From positions 744,001 through 808,000 of the forward strand of contig NZ_CP053921.1 in the NCBI RefSeq assembly GCF_013260645.1: a DNA stretch of 64,000 bases. Direction: 5' to 3'. Position 1 is the stretch's first letter. Each line of letters begins with the position of its first letter. Made by a program: the position numbers and the translations under genes. Shown one piece after another: positions 26,943 to 36,357 of this stretch. Origin of the DNA: Erythrobacter mangrovi (GTDB lineage Bacteria > Pseudomonadota > Alphaproteobacteria > Sphingomonadales > Sphingomonadaceae). Below the pieces are notes generated by a model that saw only the letters and a program-made list of their open reading frames with translations, searched no databases and was not told the DNA's origin.

Positions 26943-27872
26943 ATGAATTTCGGGTCGAAATTTCCTCGCCGCAGCCTGCCTGCCGTCGCCGGCGCGCTCG
27001 CCTGCCTTCTTGCACTCGGTCCGATCGGCGGCCTTGCACAAGATGCCCGTCCTGCTGCCGCCCCGCCGCCGGCAGGCTCGGTCAGCGGCTTTGGCGACGT
27101 GAATCTTTTTCCCAAGCGCGTGGTCCTCAACGGCGCCCGGGAAATCGCCAATGTCGGGCTATACAACAAGACAACCGAAACCGGCGATTACGAGATCAAG
27201 ATCGTCGACATGGCGATGACGCCCAGCGGCAACCTGGTCGCATTCGACAACGGCCTCGACGATGCCACCAAGGCGCGCGTGAAGGTCGCCAGCCCAATGC
27301 TTCGCTATTCCCCGCGCCGGGTGACGCTGCGCGGCAGCGAATCGCAGATCGTGCGCATCCTGGCCCGCGCCGACGCCAATCTGGCCCCCGGCGAATACCG
27401 GTCGCATTTCATGGTCACCTCGCTGCCCGAAACTGAAGGCTTCAGCATCCAGAATGCGGTCGGCGCGCAGACGCCCGACGGCATTGGCGTGACGATCCGC
27501 CCGCGTTTCGGGATCGCCATCCCGGTGATTTTGCGGATCGGCGCCACCACGCTGGAGGTAGGGATTACCAACGCCACGATGCTGACCGCCCAGGATGGAA
27601 GCAAGGCGGTGGCTTTCACCGTCACCCGCTCGGGTTCGCGGTCGGCCTTTGGCGATATCGTGATCAAGGCAGCCGGAGCGTCCTCGCCGATCGCCATCTC
27701 GAAGGGCGTGGGCATCTATCCCGAGCTCGACAGCCGGCAGGTCATTGTTCCGATCTTCCCCGAGACCGACCCCCGCTTCCTTGCGACGGGTGCACGTTTG
27801 TCGATCGAATTCGTCGACGACGACTACGCGCCTGGTAACAAGCTCGCCGAGCACGCCTTCACAGTCCCGTGA
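26943..27872 (+). CDS. PapD-like periplasmic pilus chaperone
   Basis: A 309-residue exported protein. After a signal peptide (to about residue 32) and a Pro/Ala-rich stretch, two immunoglobulin-like domains follow the PapD pattern: FPKRVVLNGAREIANVGLYNKT, then LRYSPRRVTLRGSESQIVRIL, where the F1-G1 edge strand would complement subunits, and a second domain with VPIFPETDPRF. It should bind DUF4402 subunits in the periplasm and deliver them to the usher. The stop overlaps the usher start (GTGA). Confidence 0.87.
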   Translation: MNFGSKFPRRSLPAVAGALACLLALGPIGGLAQDARPAAAPPPAGSVSGFGDVNLFPKRVVLNGAREIANVGLYNKTTETGDYEIKIVDMAMTPSGNLVAFDNGLDDATKARVKVASPMLRYSPRRVTLRGSESQIVRILARADANLAPGEYRSHFMVTSLPETEGFSIQNAVGAQTPDGIGVTIRPRFGIAIPVILRIGATTLEVGITNATMLTAQDGSKAVAFTVTRSGSRSAFGDIVIKAAGASSPIAISKGVGIYPELDSRQVIVPIFPETDPRFLATGARLSIEFVDDDYAPGNKLAEHAFTVP

Positions 27873-30800
27873 GCAGCAGGGTTTTCGTCCGTGGTGCAGG
27901 CACGGTCTGCCTGATCACGGCCGCGCTCGGGTTCGGCCTGGCGACCGAGAAGAGCGACCACAAGACCAAGGCACCACCCGGCCCGGAAGGCGGTGGGAAG
28001 AAGCGCGATGGCAGGCTCCTGCGGGCACCTTTGCCGACGCCCGGCTTCGGCATGACCACGCCCACGGGGCAGCCGATCCCGGACTCCTCGTTCTCGGTCC
28101 GCTCGAAGCGTTCGGAACTGCTGGGTTCTGCCAGCACGAGCTGGGCAGGCACCCTGCCATCAACAGTCCGCCCGGACCTGCCCGCCTTGCCCGTGCCGCA
28201 GACCGAAGCTCCGGCACTCCAACTTGCCTCACCCGCTGACGCCGCCGAAGAGGTACAAGCCGCGCAAATCGTGACCGGCGATGTGCTGGCGTTTGCCGCG
28301 CAGCCGGAAACGTCTGCGCCGCCGCCCGAACCCGCGCCTGCGCCTGAACAAGGCGCAGAGGCAGTATCGCAACCGGCAGCGCCTGCAGCTTCAATTGAAC
28401 CGCCCGCCCCCACCTCGCCTGCGGAACCCGAAGCGCCCATTCCACAAGCGACCGAGCCGGCGGACGTTCCTCTGGCGCAAGCGGAGCCTGACGCATCGGC
28501 CCCCGCAGCGACACCTGCTCCGGTTGAAAGCTTTGCTTCCGTCTTTGCCATACCGGCGCCCAAAGCAGCATCGGTTGCCGAGCCTGTCTTGCCGCCGCAG
28601 CCGGCTCCGCTCGCACCGCCACCACCCCCGGCCGAGGAAACCACCAGTGCCTCGCTGCCGCAAGCGAGCGAACCCGTCCTCAGCGACGAGCGCAGTGCGC
28701 AGGCTGCGCCGCCAGAAAGCAACAACCCTGCGCCCCAGATCGCGACTCTAGCACAAGTCGCAGCCGAGCCCGCCGAACCGGAGCCCCTTGCGAGAGGGCC
28801 CCAAGCGCCAGCCGCGTCAGCTCCGGTCGCCGAACCCAAGCCGCAACCCTCGATCCAGCCCACCACTGTCGCCGTCCAGTCTACGGCGGAAACCGCCGTT
28901 GCCGAGCGCGCCGCGAGTGTGCTGCCGCCGCTGGCCGCCCTGCAAGCCGCGCAGCCAGGCTCCTCTCCGGTTGTGCTGCTCCCCGTCCCCCAGCGCCAAC
29001 CGGCGCTCCAGCTGGCGCCCACCCGCAATTCGGCGGCGCAAACCGCCTTGGCGGAACCCGCCCCGCCTGCGCCTCCGCCTCCGCCCCCTCTCGCTCCGGT
29101 CGCGTCTGCGATGGGAGTTCCCGCCAGCTTTGCCCCAGGCACGATTATCCAACCGGGACGTGCAACTCCGACGGCCGCGCTGGTCCCGGCGGCGCGCAAG
29201 GCTTCGACCCTTGGCCTGCCCGGCAACACACCCCAGCTCGATCCGACCGGGGCGCCGATCAACCCAACCGGGGCGTTCGGCGGGACGCCCGGGATTGCCT
29301 ATACACCCGCCGCGGGCGAACCGCTGATCCAGCATCAGGACGAGCTGATACTCGAAGTTCGTGTCGACGGTTTCGAGGAAGCCGATACGATCATCGCCTA
29401 CGGCACCCGCGCAGGACTCTATCTGCCGCTGGGGGCCATCGCCCGCATCCTCGACCTCGCGATCGCGGTCGGCGACGAGGGGCGCTATGCCGAGGGCTGG
29501 ATCCTTGGCGAAGACCGCACGATCGCAATCGACATCCAGGCCGGGACTATCACGATCCCGGGCAAGACCATCCCGATAAACCGTGTGCTGGCGAGCGATT
29601 TCGACGGCGAACTTTACCTGCGGCTCGACCAGTTCAGCGCGCTGTTCCCGCTCGAACTCAAGGTCGACCTGCGCTCGCAGTCGGTCCGGATCAAGACACT
29701 GGAGCCCTTCCCGTTCGAGGAACGCCGGGCGCGCGAGGCTCGCCGCGAGAAGCTCGCCAACCGTGCCGCTGGTCGGCGCCGCGATGACTTTGAACGGGTC
29801 GACCTGCCCTACGAGGCCTTTTCCATTCCCACCGCCGATGTGGAGCTGCGCGCCGTATCGGATTCGGCGAATGGCGAGCGCGTAGAGGGCGACGTATTGC
29901 TGACCGGCGACCTGGGATATCTGAGCGCCGAAGCCTATCTCAGCGCCGATACCAAGTACGGCCTGACAGCGGCGCGCTTCCAGGTGGGGCGACAGGATCC
30001 CGACGCCGAGCTGCTCGGCCCGCTCTCGGCCACCTCCTTTGCGCTTGGCGATGTGTCGACCACTTCGATGCAGCTGGGCCTGCGTAGCATCTCGGGCCGC
30101 GGCATCACGCTGACCAATGCACCGTCGCAACAAACCTCGGTGTTCGACAAGGTCGACCTGCGCGGGATCCTGCCCGACGGCTACGAAGTCGAGCTCTACC
30201 GCAACGATATCCTTGTTGGCTCCACCCGCGATGCGGTGAACGGGCAGTATGAATTCCTGCAGGTCCCGGTCGATTTTGGCCTCAACGTGTTCCGGCTGGT
30301 GTTCTTCGGGCCTCAGGGTCAGCGTAGCGAAGTGGTCCAGCGGATCAGCGTTGGCGATGGCCGCGTGCGCGAAGGCCAACTGGTCTACAGTCTCGACGCC
30401 GCGCAGAAGGGTCTCAACCTGCTCGGCGTCACCCCACCCAATTTCGTGGCGCCCGGGGATTATGGCGATTGGCGGGTCGCGGGCCAGCTGGCCTATGGCC
30501 TTAGCTCAGGCCTCACCACCATGCTGGGCGGCTCGTGGTTCCAGAGCGAGGGCGAGGATCGCTGGATCGGTACGGCGGGTGTCCGCACCAGCGTTTCGGG
30601 CATGGCGGTGAAGGCCGATTTCGGCGTGGCGAATGGCGGCGCCTATGCATTTGGGGGCGGCATCGCCGGGCGCTTCGGCCGCTCCGCGATTACCCTTAGC
30701 CACACCGAATACAGCGGGTTGTTCCCCGACGAGACCAAGTCGATCGGGCTTAGTTTCCTGCGCCGCGCGACCGAGCTTGACTTCAACACCAGCTTCAACC

Positions 30801-31936
30801 TGGGCGACGACATCACCGGGCTGGTCGTGCCGCTGACCGCGCGGCTGCGCAACTACGTCGATGTCGACGGGCGCAACACGCTGCTCGCGGGCTTCCGTGC
30901 CTCGACACGCCTCTCGGGACTGCTCGTCTCGAACACGCTCGACTATTCGCGCTCCAGCGGTGGGGATCTCCAGGCCAATACCCAGCTGTTCGGCAATTTC
31001 GACCTTGCCACCATCGGTCGTTCGAAGACCAATGCCCGCGTCTCGCTGGGTTACCAGCTCGCGCCGCAGACCGACCTCGTCAATGCCTCGTTCGAGATCA
31101 ACCATGCGCTCGATGACCGAACCTCGCTCCGCGCCTCGGCGGGATATCTATTCACCGAAGATGCCCCGGTGTTCAGCATTTCGGGCGTGCGCGAGTTCGA
31201 GAAGTTCACGCTGGCACTCGATGGAAACTACAACTTCGTCGACAACAGCTACTTCGTCGGCCTGCGGCTGGGTTTCGGGCTGGGTCGCGATCCCGTGCGG
31301 CACGACCTGTTCGTGGCGCGTCCGGGCGTTGCCAGCAGCGGCGGTGCATCGCTGCGCGCCTTCCGCGACCGGGACGGAGACGGCACTTACGGCCCCAGCG
31401 ACGAACTGCTCGAAGGGGTCACCTTCGCCACCTACAACCAAACGGCGAAGTCGGGCGCGGATGGCGTTGCCCGGGTCAACGGGCTGGGGGCCGGACGCCC
31501 GGTTTCGGTGCAGCTCGACCCGACTTCGCTACCCGACCTCGACCTTGCCCCGGCCAAGCCCGGCCTCGAAATCGTTCCGCGCGCAGGTCGCCTGCAGGCG
31601 CTCGATTTCGCAGTCATCGCGCTCAGCGAGGTCGAGGGTACGGCGCGCTTCGAAGACGCAACCTCTGGTCGCGGCGTTTCGGGCGTGCGGCTCCACCTGG
31701 TCGACGAGAAGGGCAAGATCGTTGCCTATTCGAAGACCGAGCTCGACGGCTACTTCTTCTTCGAGAGGGTTCCGCCGGGGCAGTATCGCCTGCAGATCGA
31801 TCCCGAACAGGTCGCGCGCCTCCAGCTGTGCCCGATCGAACAGGAAGCCGTATTCGTCGGCTATGAAAGCAGCATCGTCAGCCGCGATATCGCGATCGAC
31901 AGCTGCGCGACGGGGCTTATCGCACGTCGCCAGTAA
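27869..31936 (+). CDS. Outer-membrane usher with long Pro/Ala-rich N-terminal extension
   Basis: A 1355-residue protein read from a GTG that overlaps the chaperone stop. A short hydrophobic segment (about residues 10-25) is followed by a low-complexity Pro/Ala/Glu region to about residue 480. Then come an usher N-terminal domain (about 483-600), a beta barrel from about residue 640, a plug-like insert near 760 (GILPDGYEVELYRND), a Ca-binding-like DRDGDGTYGPSDE near 1165 and a C-terminal Cna-B/carboxypeptidase-like domain (from about 1255, TELDGYFFFERVPPG). The core resembles TcfC/CS1-type (alpha-clade) ushers, usually 800-900 residues. It should secrete and assemble the DUF4402 subunits. Confidence 0.83.
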   Translation: MSSRVFVRGAGTVCLITAALGFGLATEKSDHKTKAPPGPEGGGKKRDGRLLRAPLPTPGFGMTTPTGQPIPDSSFSVRSKRSELLGSASTSWAGTLPSTVRPDLPALPVPQTEAPALQLASPADAAEEVQAAQIVTGDVLAFAAQPETSAPPPEPAPAPEQGAEAVSQPAAPAASIEPPAPTSPAEPEAPIPQATEPADVPLAQAEPDASAPAATPAPVESFASVFAIPAPKAASVAEPVLPPQPAPLAPPPPPAEETTSASLPQASEPVLSDERSAQAAPPESNNPAPQIATLAQVAAEPAEPEPLARGPQAPAASAPVAEPKPQPSIQPTTVAVQSTAETAVAERAASVLPPLAALQAAQPGSSPVVLLPVPQRQPALQLAPTRNSAAQTALAEPAPPAPPPPPPLAPVASAMGVPASFAPGTIIQPGRATPTAALVPAARKASTLGLPGNTPQLDPTGAPINPTGAFGGTPGIAYTPAAGEPLIQHQDELILEVRVDGFEEADTIIAYGTRAGLYLPLGAIARILDLAIAVGDEGRYAEGWILGEDRTIAIDIQAGTITIPGKTIPINRVLASDFDGELYLRLDQFSALFPLELKVDLRSQSVRIKTLEPFPFEERRAREARREKLANRAAGRRRDDFERVDLPYEAFSIPTADVELRAVSDSANGERVEGDVLLTGDLGYLSAEAYLSADTKYGLTAARFQVGRQDPDAELLGPLSATSFALGDVSTTSMQLGLRSISGRGITLTNAPSQQTSVFDKVDLRGILPDGYEVELYRNDILVGSTRDAVNGQYEFLQVPVDFGLNVFRLVFFGPQGQRSEVVQRISVGDGRVREGQLVYSLDAAQKGLNLLGVTPPNFVAPGDYGDWRVAGQLAYGLSSGLTTMLGGSWFQSEGEDRWIGTAGVRTSVSGMAVKADFGVANGGAYAFGGGIAGRFGRSAITLSHTEYSGLFPDETKSIGLSFLRRATELDFNTSFNLGDDITGLVVPLTARLRNYVDVDGRNTLLAGFRASTRLSGLLVSNTLDYSRSSGGDLQANTQLFGNFDLATIGRSKTNARVSLGYQLAPQTDLVNASFEINHALDDRTSLRASAGYLFTEDAPVFSISGVREFEKFTLALDGNYNFVDNSYFVGLRLGFGLGRDPVRHDLFVARPGVASSGGASLRAFRDRDGDGTYGPSDELLEGVTFATYNQTAKSGADGVARVNGLGAGRPVSVQLDPTSLPDLDLAPAKPGLEIVPRAGRLQALDFAVIALSEVEGTARFEDATSGRGVSGVRLHLVDEKGKIVAYSKTELDGYFFFERVPPGQYRLQIDPEQVARLQLCPIEQEAVFVGYESSIVSRDIAIDSCATGLIARRQ

Positions 31937-31942
31937 CCGGCG

Positions 31943-33280
31943 TCAGAGCCTGCTCAGCGGCCACCACGGCCCGCCATCGCGCTCCGCCTTGTACCTCCCC
32001 AGATCCCGCAGCCGCGCCATGAAGGCCGGCTTGAACATCTCGTCCTTCTTGAAGTTCTCGCCAACGTCGCTGGGAAAGGTGTCGTACTGGTCGGCCGTGG
32101 TCAGCAGGATTTCGCCATAGGGATTGCTGAGCCTGAGCGCGGCGATTGCACCAATCTCGCTTTCGTTGACCAGCAGGTCGTAGCCGCGTTGGCCATTCTT
32201 GAGCGGGCCCGAGCTGGTGTTCAGGCGCGGGTCCGGCTTGCGCGCTGTCGGGCCGTTGCGCACCACATAGACCTTGGGCGCGTTCAGGCGGTATTCTTCG
32301 GCGAAGGCCTCCTGCGTCACCGTATCGGTCTTCATGATGCCCCTTTGGGCCATACCGGCACGGACTTCGCGGTCGACCAATGCCATGGCGCGATCGAAGA
32401 AGACCGAGCGCCGCACCCCGCCATCATAGAGCGACAGCGGCCTGCCATCGGTCCCGGCGACACGCAGTTGCTGGTGGAACACGGGCATGGCCGAAGAACC
32501 CATGGTCGCGGCGGCCAGTGCCTCGGTCGCATGTTCCATGTTCCTGGCCTTGTTCACCAGTTCGCGCAGGTCGGCGTAGCGGAAAATGCCGCGCTCTGCC
32601 TCGACGAAGCCGGCGTAGCCGGCAACGCTCGATGCGCCGATCGCTTCGACCAGCCGGTAATCGCCAGCCGGAGCCAACGCTTCGATGACCCGCTTGCGCA
32701 GCGGCGCGGTCCCGGCGGCAGAGCCGAACAGCGGCACTTTGATGAGACCCGTGTTGTTGACGACGTCGCTCTCGTGTTCGGGCGAATAGCCCCACACCAG
32801 CCGGTCCAGCGCATAGCGCCGCATGTCCGGCGTCTGCTTGGGGTCGAGCGCGACCATCAGCATCAGCGTCTGAAGCGAGCCGGTCGAGATGCCGGTAATG
32901 ACCCCGATATTGGCAAGCGCCAGTTCGTCCGGCCCGCTTTGCCGGCTCAGCGTATCGAACAGCCCCGCGCCGAAGGCCCCCCATTGGCCCCCACCCGAGA
33001 GTAGCAGCACGTTGCATTCCGGCTCGCCCTCCTGCTGGTGGCACAGCACCGCATCGCGGATCGCGCAGGAGAGGGGATCGTCGATGCGGCACTGTTCGAG
33101 CGCGGTCGCATCGCGTTGCACGTCGCGGATGATCGGCCCGGGATCGCCGTCCATCACGTGGGTGTAGAAGCCTTCGACCTCGAACAGCAGCGCCCCGCGC
33201 CGGAAGACCTTGAAAACGACCAGCCCGATCGAAATCAGGGCAACGATCGCCGTCACCGCGCCAAGAATGAAATTCAGCAT
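31943..33280 (-). CDS. Patatin-like phospholipase
   Basis: A 445-residue protein with an N-terminal membrane anchor (about residues 4-25) and a patatin domain. The oxyanion-hole glycines are in LLLSGGGQWGAFGAGLF, the nucleophile Ser is in GISTGS (GxSxG) and the catalytic Asp is in YDGGVRRS. Patatin-type enzymes hydrolyse acyl ester bonds of lipids. The gene is convergent with the usher (six bases between stops) and lies 53 bases downstream of ppc on the same strand. Substrate unknown. Confidence 0.9.
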   Translation of the reverse strand: MLNFILGAVTAIVALISIGLVVFKVFRRGALLFEVEGFYTHVMDGDPGPIIRDVQRDATALEQCRIDDPLSCAIRDAVLCHQQEGEPECNVLLLSGGGQWGAFGAGLFDTLSRQSGPDELALANIGVITGISTGSLQTLMLMVALDPKQTPDMRRYALDRLVWGYSPEHESDVVNNTGLIKVPLFGSAAGTAPLRKRVIEALAPAGDYRLVEAIGASSVAGYAGFVEAERGIFRYADLRELVNKARNMEHATEALAAATMGSSAMPVFHQQLRVAGTDGRPLSLYDGGVRRSVFFDRAMALVDREVRAGMAQRGIMKTDTVTQEAFAEEYRLNAPKVYVVRNGPTARKPDPRLNTSSGPLKNGQRGYDLLVNESEIGAIAALRLSNPYGEILLTTADQYDTFPSDVGENFKKDEMFKPAFMARLRDLGRYKAERDGGPWWPLSRL

Positions 33281-33333
33281 GCGTCCCTCCCCAACCCAGC
33301 GCGGACAATGCGCTGAAATTGTGAGGATTTCAA

Positions 33334-36114
33334 TCAGCCATGCGCGCCGAACTCATTGGCGATCGCGGTCGAGATACGCAGGCACAGGCGATAGGCGTCG
33401 TCGATCGGATCGATGTATTGTGCCCGGATCGCGGCGTAGCCCTCTCCCTGTCCACGCGGATACTCACCCGGTTCATCGAGCGTGAAATCCTCCTTGCGCG
33501 GGAAGCTCACCGGATAGGCGCGCCGAAGCTGCGCCAACGCATCCTCGATCCGCAGCGAGAAGACCATCTCGAGGACGTCGGTGCGGCTGATGTCATTGGC
33601 ACGGCTGAACGCCGGAACCGACACGGCCTTGAGGAAGATGTGCTGCAGCAGGGCGAGGCGCACGGCCTGCAGCACACCGATCAACCGGCGGACACCTTCA
33701 CGCTCGGGGTGAGGATCGTCATCAGGCACCAGCGCGAGCAGCCGATGGAGCTTGAGCGCATCGACCCGCAGGCGCGAAGCGAGCCGTCGGAACACCCCGT
33801 TGCGATCGTCGGTGATCAAGTATTCGGCCAGCGCCTCGCAGGATTCGGCGAGGTGGTTTTCGGTCCCGCGATAGGGGCGGCTGGCCCAATAGGCCGAATT
33901 GAACAGCTCGCCATAGGCAGCGACGGTCTTGATGCTGGCAAGCGCGTTGGCTGCGCGCACCAAGCGCATGATCTGCCGTCCGCGCGCGCTTTCATCGAGT
34001 AGTGCGGCAATATCCTCGTAATTGCTTTCCGCCGCGCTGCCGACCCCGGCGATGACGTTCACCGGATAGCCGAGCTGCTGGAGGATGGCATTGTGCGGGA
34101 TTGCCCGGATCTGGCGCAGGTTCATGTCGCGATCGGCGGCAAGGTCCGATTGGCGACGCGACTTGCGACTGCCGGTTTCGTTGAGCAGGCCAAGGCCGAA
34201 GGCAGTAATCGCGCGGCTGTAGGTGCGGCTCGCCAGATGGCGCTGCTGGTGCTCCTTGATCGCGCGGTAGAAATCGAGGCTGAGGTCGGTCCGGCGATAG
34301 AAGGGGTCGGTCGGCGCATCGGCATCGGTGTGGGCTGGGCTGAATTCGACAATGCTGGTCAGCGTGGCGAGCGCCAGTTCGGGCGTAGCGAAGAACAGAT
34401 AGCCATCGCCGCCCTGGAAACTCGCTTCGGGTTCGAGCCGGATCCCCGCCCGGGCGAAGCGGCGCTGCGTCCAGGGCGACAGCGGCCATTCCAGCCGGTC
34501 CTCGAAGCTGGAAGGATGCGCGCCGCGCCCCATCCCCTCGCCATGGGTGTCGAAGATCAGCGCGGCGACATCGGTCAGCCCATTGGCCGCCATGGCCTCG
34601 GCAAAGCGGCCCTGCAGGCGTTCGATCGCCAGGCTCGCCGGGATCTGGCCGACGAAGCGGCCGGCATCGGAAAAACCGGTCTGGATCGAGACCCGCCCCC
34701 GCCGACGGGCATAGGCGCGATAGTCTTCCTCTGCGAGCAGAGCATCGAGGAAGCGGCCGCCATGCTCCAGTGCAGTCTCGGTCTCGAACAGCGGCGAAAC
34801 ATCAACCTTGTCCTCGATCCCGAACTGGCGCGCGAAATAGAGCGCCGCGAGCACAGTGGCGGGCTGTTCGCATTCGGCCACCAGCATGCGGATCGGCGCA
34901 TCGGCATCGATATGCTTGAGGATCTGCGCCATGGCGAGGAACTGGCGTACGGCGGTCGAGCTTTCGACCGCGAGGCTGGCGAAGTTGGCGCTGACCGGTT
35001 CGACCCCGGCGAGCAATTCGCGCAGCGCGGCAACGGCGCCGCGACTGCCAAGATCGATGCCCGCCGCATCGCCCAACCGCTGGCGAATGGCATTGTGCAG
35101 CTGCTTGGCGTTCACCCGGAAATGGATCCAGCCCATGCCCAATCCATCGGCGCGCATCGCCGCGGCCAACGTGCGGAGTGCGACCGCACGCTCGGTCCCG
35201 GCCGACATCGCTTCGGTTTCAAGCTGGTCGATCAGCGGCGTCAAGGACAGCAGTTTGTCCGGACCACCGGCGGTCAGCCGATTGGCCGCGGCCGACAAGG
35301 CGCTGGAATCGGAGAGATCACCCGAGAAGTCGGCAGCGCTCGCCGCGGTTCGCGCCTGCGCCGCGCGCAAGGTCGCCAGCAGTCCGTGCTGCGGATCGAT
35401 TGCTTCTAGCGAAGCGGCATAGCGCTCCAGCCGCTCGGCCTTCTCCAGCAGGCGGAAGGCGATCGACGTGTACCACTTGATATCGGTCCGCCCGTCCATG
35501 TCGTATCCGACCCAGCTGGCGAAACGGAAGGGAAGCGGGGCAAGCTCGTGCCACTGCTGTGGCCAGGCGGCGCTGGCGGAGCGCAGCGCCGCGCCGACGA
35601 TGCGGTCGCGCGCATCCTGCGCGTGGGCGATCGCCGCCATCGCACATTCATGCTCATAGGTGAGCGTGATGTCGGGCCGTCCGCTGGCCGGGCTGGCAGG
35701 GATCGCGCCGCCGTTCGCCGCGGCCTGCGCCACGGTGGCAGACTGCGCGCGGCTGAGCAGGAAGGTGGGGTGAGCGGTGAAGACCGCGTGGAGGTGCGGC
35801 CGTTCCCAGAAGCTGCGGAAGCTCGCGAAATCACTCCCGGCCGTCGCCAGCTTTTCCAGCCGCGTTTGGACCCCCGCGGGATCGACTAGCTTGCGCAGCC
35901 GCCCGGCACGCGATTCGAGCGAAATCGCCTCCAGTTCGTCGATCAGTCGCGCAAGGTCCGCGATGGTCGTCGCGCCGGTCTCGAGCTGGCGCGAAAGGTC
36001 GAGCGAGAGTTGGAACACCGGATTGAACAGCGGCGTGTCGGCGGTGCGTGCGTGCAGCGTCCGCAGTCGCTCTTCGAGCGCGGCAAGGGTCGTCTGGAGC
36101 GGCTGGTCGGGCAT
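33334..36114 (-). CDS. ppc: Phosphoenolpyruvate carboxylase, divergent
   Basis: A 926-residue protein with the overall PEP carboxylase architecture; the enzyme makes oxaloacetate from PEP and bicarbonate to refill the citric-acid cycle. The catalytic His motif is present as FTAHPT (about residue 112), and LRQIRAIPHNAILQQLGYP (about 668) matches the conserved Arg region. Other signatures deviate: the Gly-rich loop, normally GRGGSxGRGG, reads HGEGMGRGAHPSS (about 525), and the SDSxKD loop reads TGFSDAGRF. It is clearly a family member, but activity is less certain than for a standard enzyme. It is divergent from mtnP. Confidence 0.85.
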   Translation of the reverse strand: MPDQPLQTTLAALEERLRTLHARTADTPLFNPVFQLSLDLSRQLETGATTIADLARLIDELEAISLESRAGRLRKLVDPAGVQTRLEKLATAGSDFASFRSFWERPHLHAVFTAHPTFLLSRAQSATVAQAAANGGAIPASPASGRPDITLTYEHECAMAAIAHAQDARDRIVGAALRSASAAWPQQWHELAPLPFRFASWVGYDMDGRTDIKWYTSIAFRLLEKAERLERYAASLEAIDPQHGLLATLRAAQARTAASAADFSGDLSDSSALSAAANRLTAGGPDKLLSLTPLIDQLETEAMSAGTERAVALRTLAAAMRADGLGMGWIHFRVNAKQLHNAIRQRLGDAAGIDLGSRGAVAALRELLAGVEPVSANFASLAVESSTAVRQFLAMAQILKHIDADAPIRMLVAECEQPATVLAALYFARQFGIEDKVDVSPLFETETALEHGGRFLDALLAEEDYRAYARRRGRVSIQTGFSDAGRFVGQIPASLAIERLQGRFAEAMAANGLTDVAALIFDTHGEGMGRGAHPSSFEDRLEWPLSPWTQRRFARAGIRLEPEASFQGGDGYLFFATPELALATLTSIVEFSPAHTDADAPTDPFYRRTDLSLDFYRAIKEHQQRHLASRTYSRAITAFGLGLLNETGSRKSRRQSDLAADRDMNLRQIRAIPHNAILQQLGYPVNVIAGVGSAAESNYEDIAALLDESARGRQIMRLVRAANALASIKTVAAYGELFNSAYWASRPYRGTENHLAESCEALAEYLITDDRNGVFRRLASRLRVDALKLHRLLALVPDDDPHPEREGVRRLIGVLQAVRLALLQHIFLKAVSVPAFSRANDISRTDVLEMVFSLRIEDALAQLRRAYPVSFPRKEDFTLDEPGEYPRGQGEGYAAIRAQYIDPIDDAYRLCLRISTAIANEFGAHG

Positions 36115-36133
36115 CGTCGTTCCCCTCGACTAC

Positions 36134-36179
36134 GTGGGCGGCGGGTTTGCGCGCCCGTTCGGCGGGAAAGCCGCCCCAC
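36134..36179. other. GC-rich imperfect inverted repeat in the ppc-mtnP gap
   Basis: GTGGGCGGC (36134-36142) pairs with GCCGCCCCAC (36170-36179) with one bulge, and an inner CCCG-TTCGG-CGGG stem lies between. It sits 20 bases upstream of the ppc start in the 243-base divergent region and may act in either promoter. The rest of the gap is GC-rich and shows no clear feature. Confidence 0.3.
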
Positions 36180-36357
36180 TGTCAAGGCGCGGTTCGGGCG
36201 GCGCGCCATGAATACGGTTGCGGCGATCCCGACGGTTTGGGGGCTGGACAGCGCGCGCGCAAGCCTCCACCCACGCACGCGCATTAACCCAAGCCCGGAA
36301 CCGAACGGTCACAGCTTGGCGCAGACACTATAGAGCTTGGCATACGGGATATAGGGC

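Noticed and set aside
28817..30379. A 520-residue antisense frame inside the usher gene
   Set aside because: The usher reading frame is supported by domain structure and by overlap with the chaperone; the antisense translation resembles nothing.
24315..31936. Genomic island integrated at tRNA-Leu
   Set aside because: No integrase is present and no second copy of the tRNA 3' end was seen in the window; the pilus genes have base composition like the flanks.
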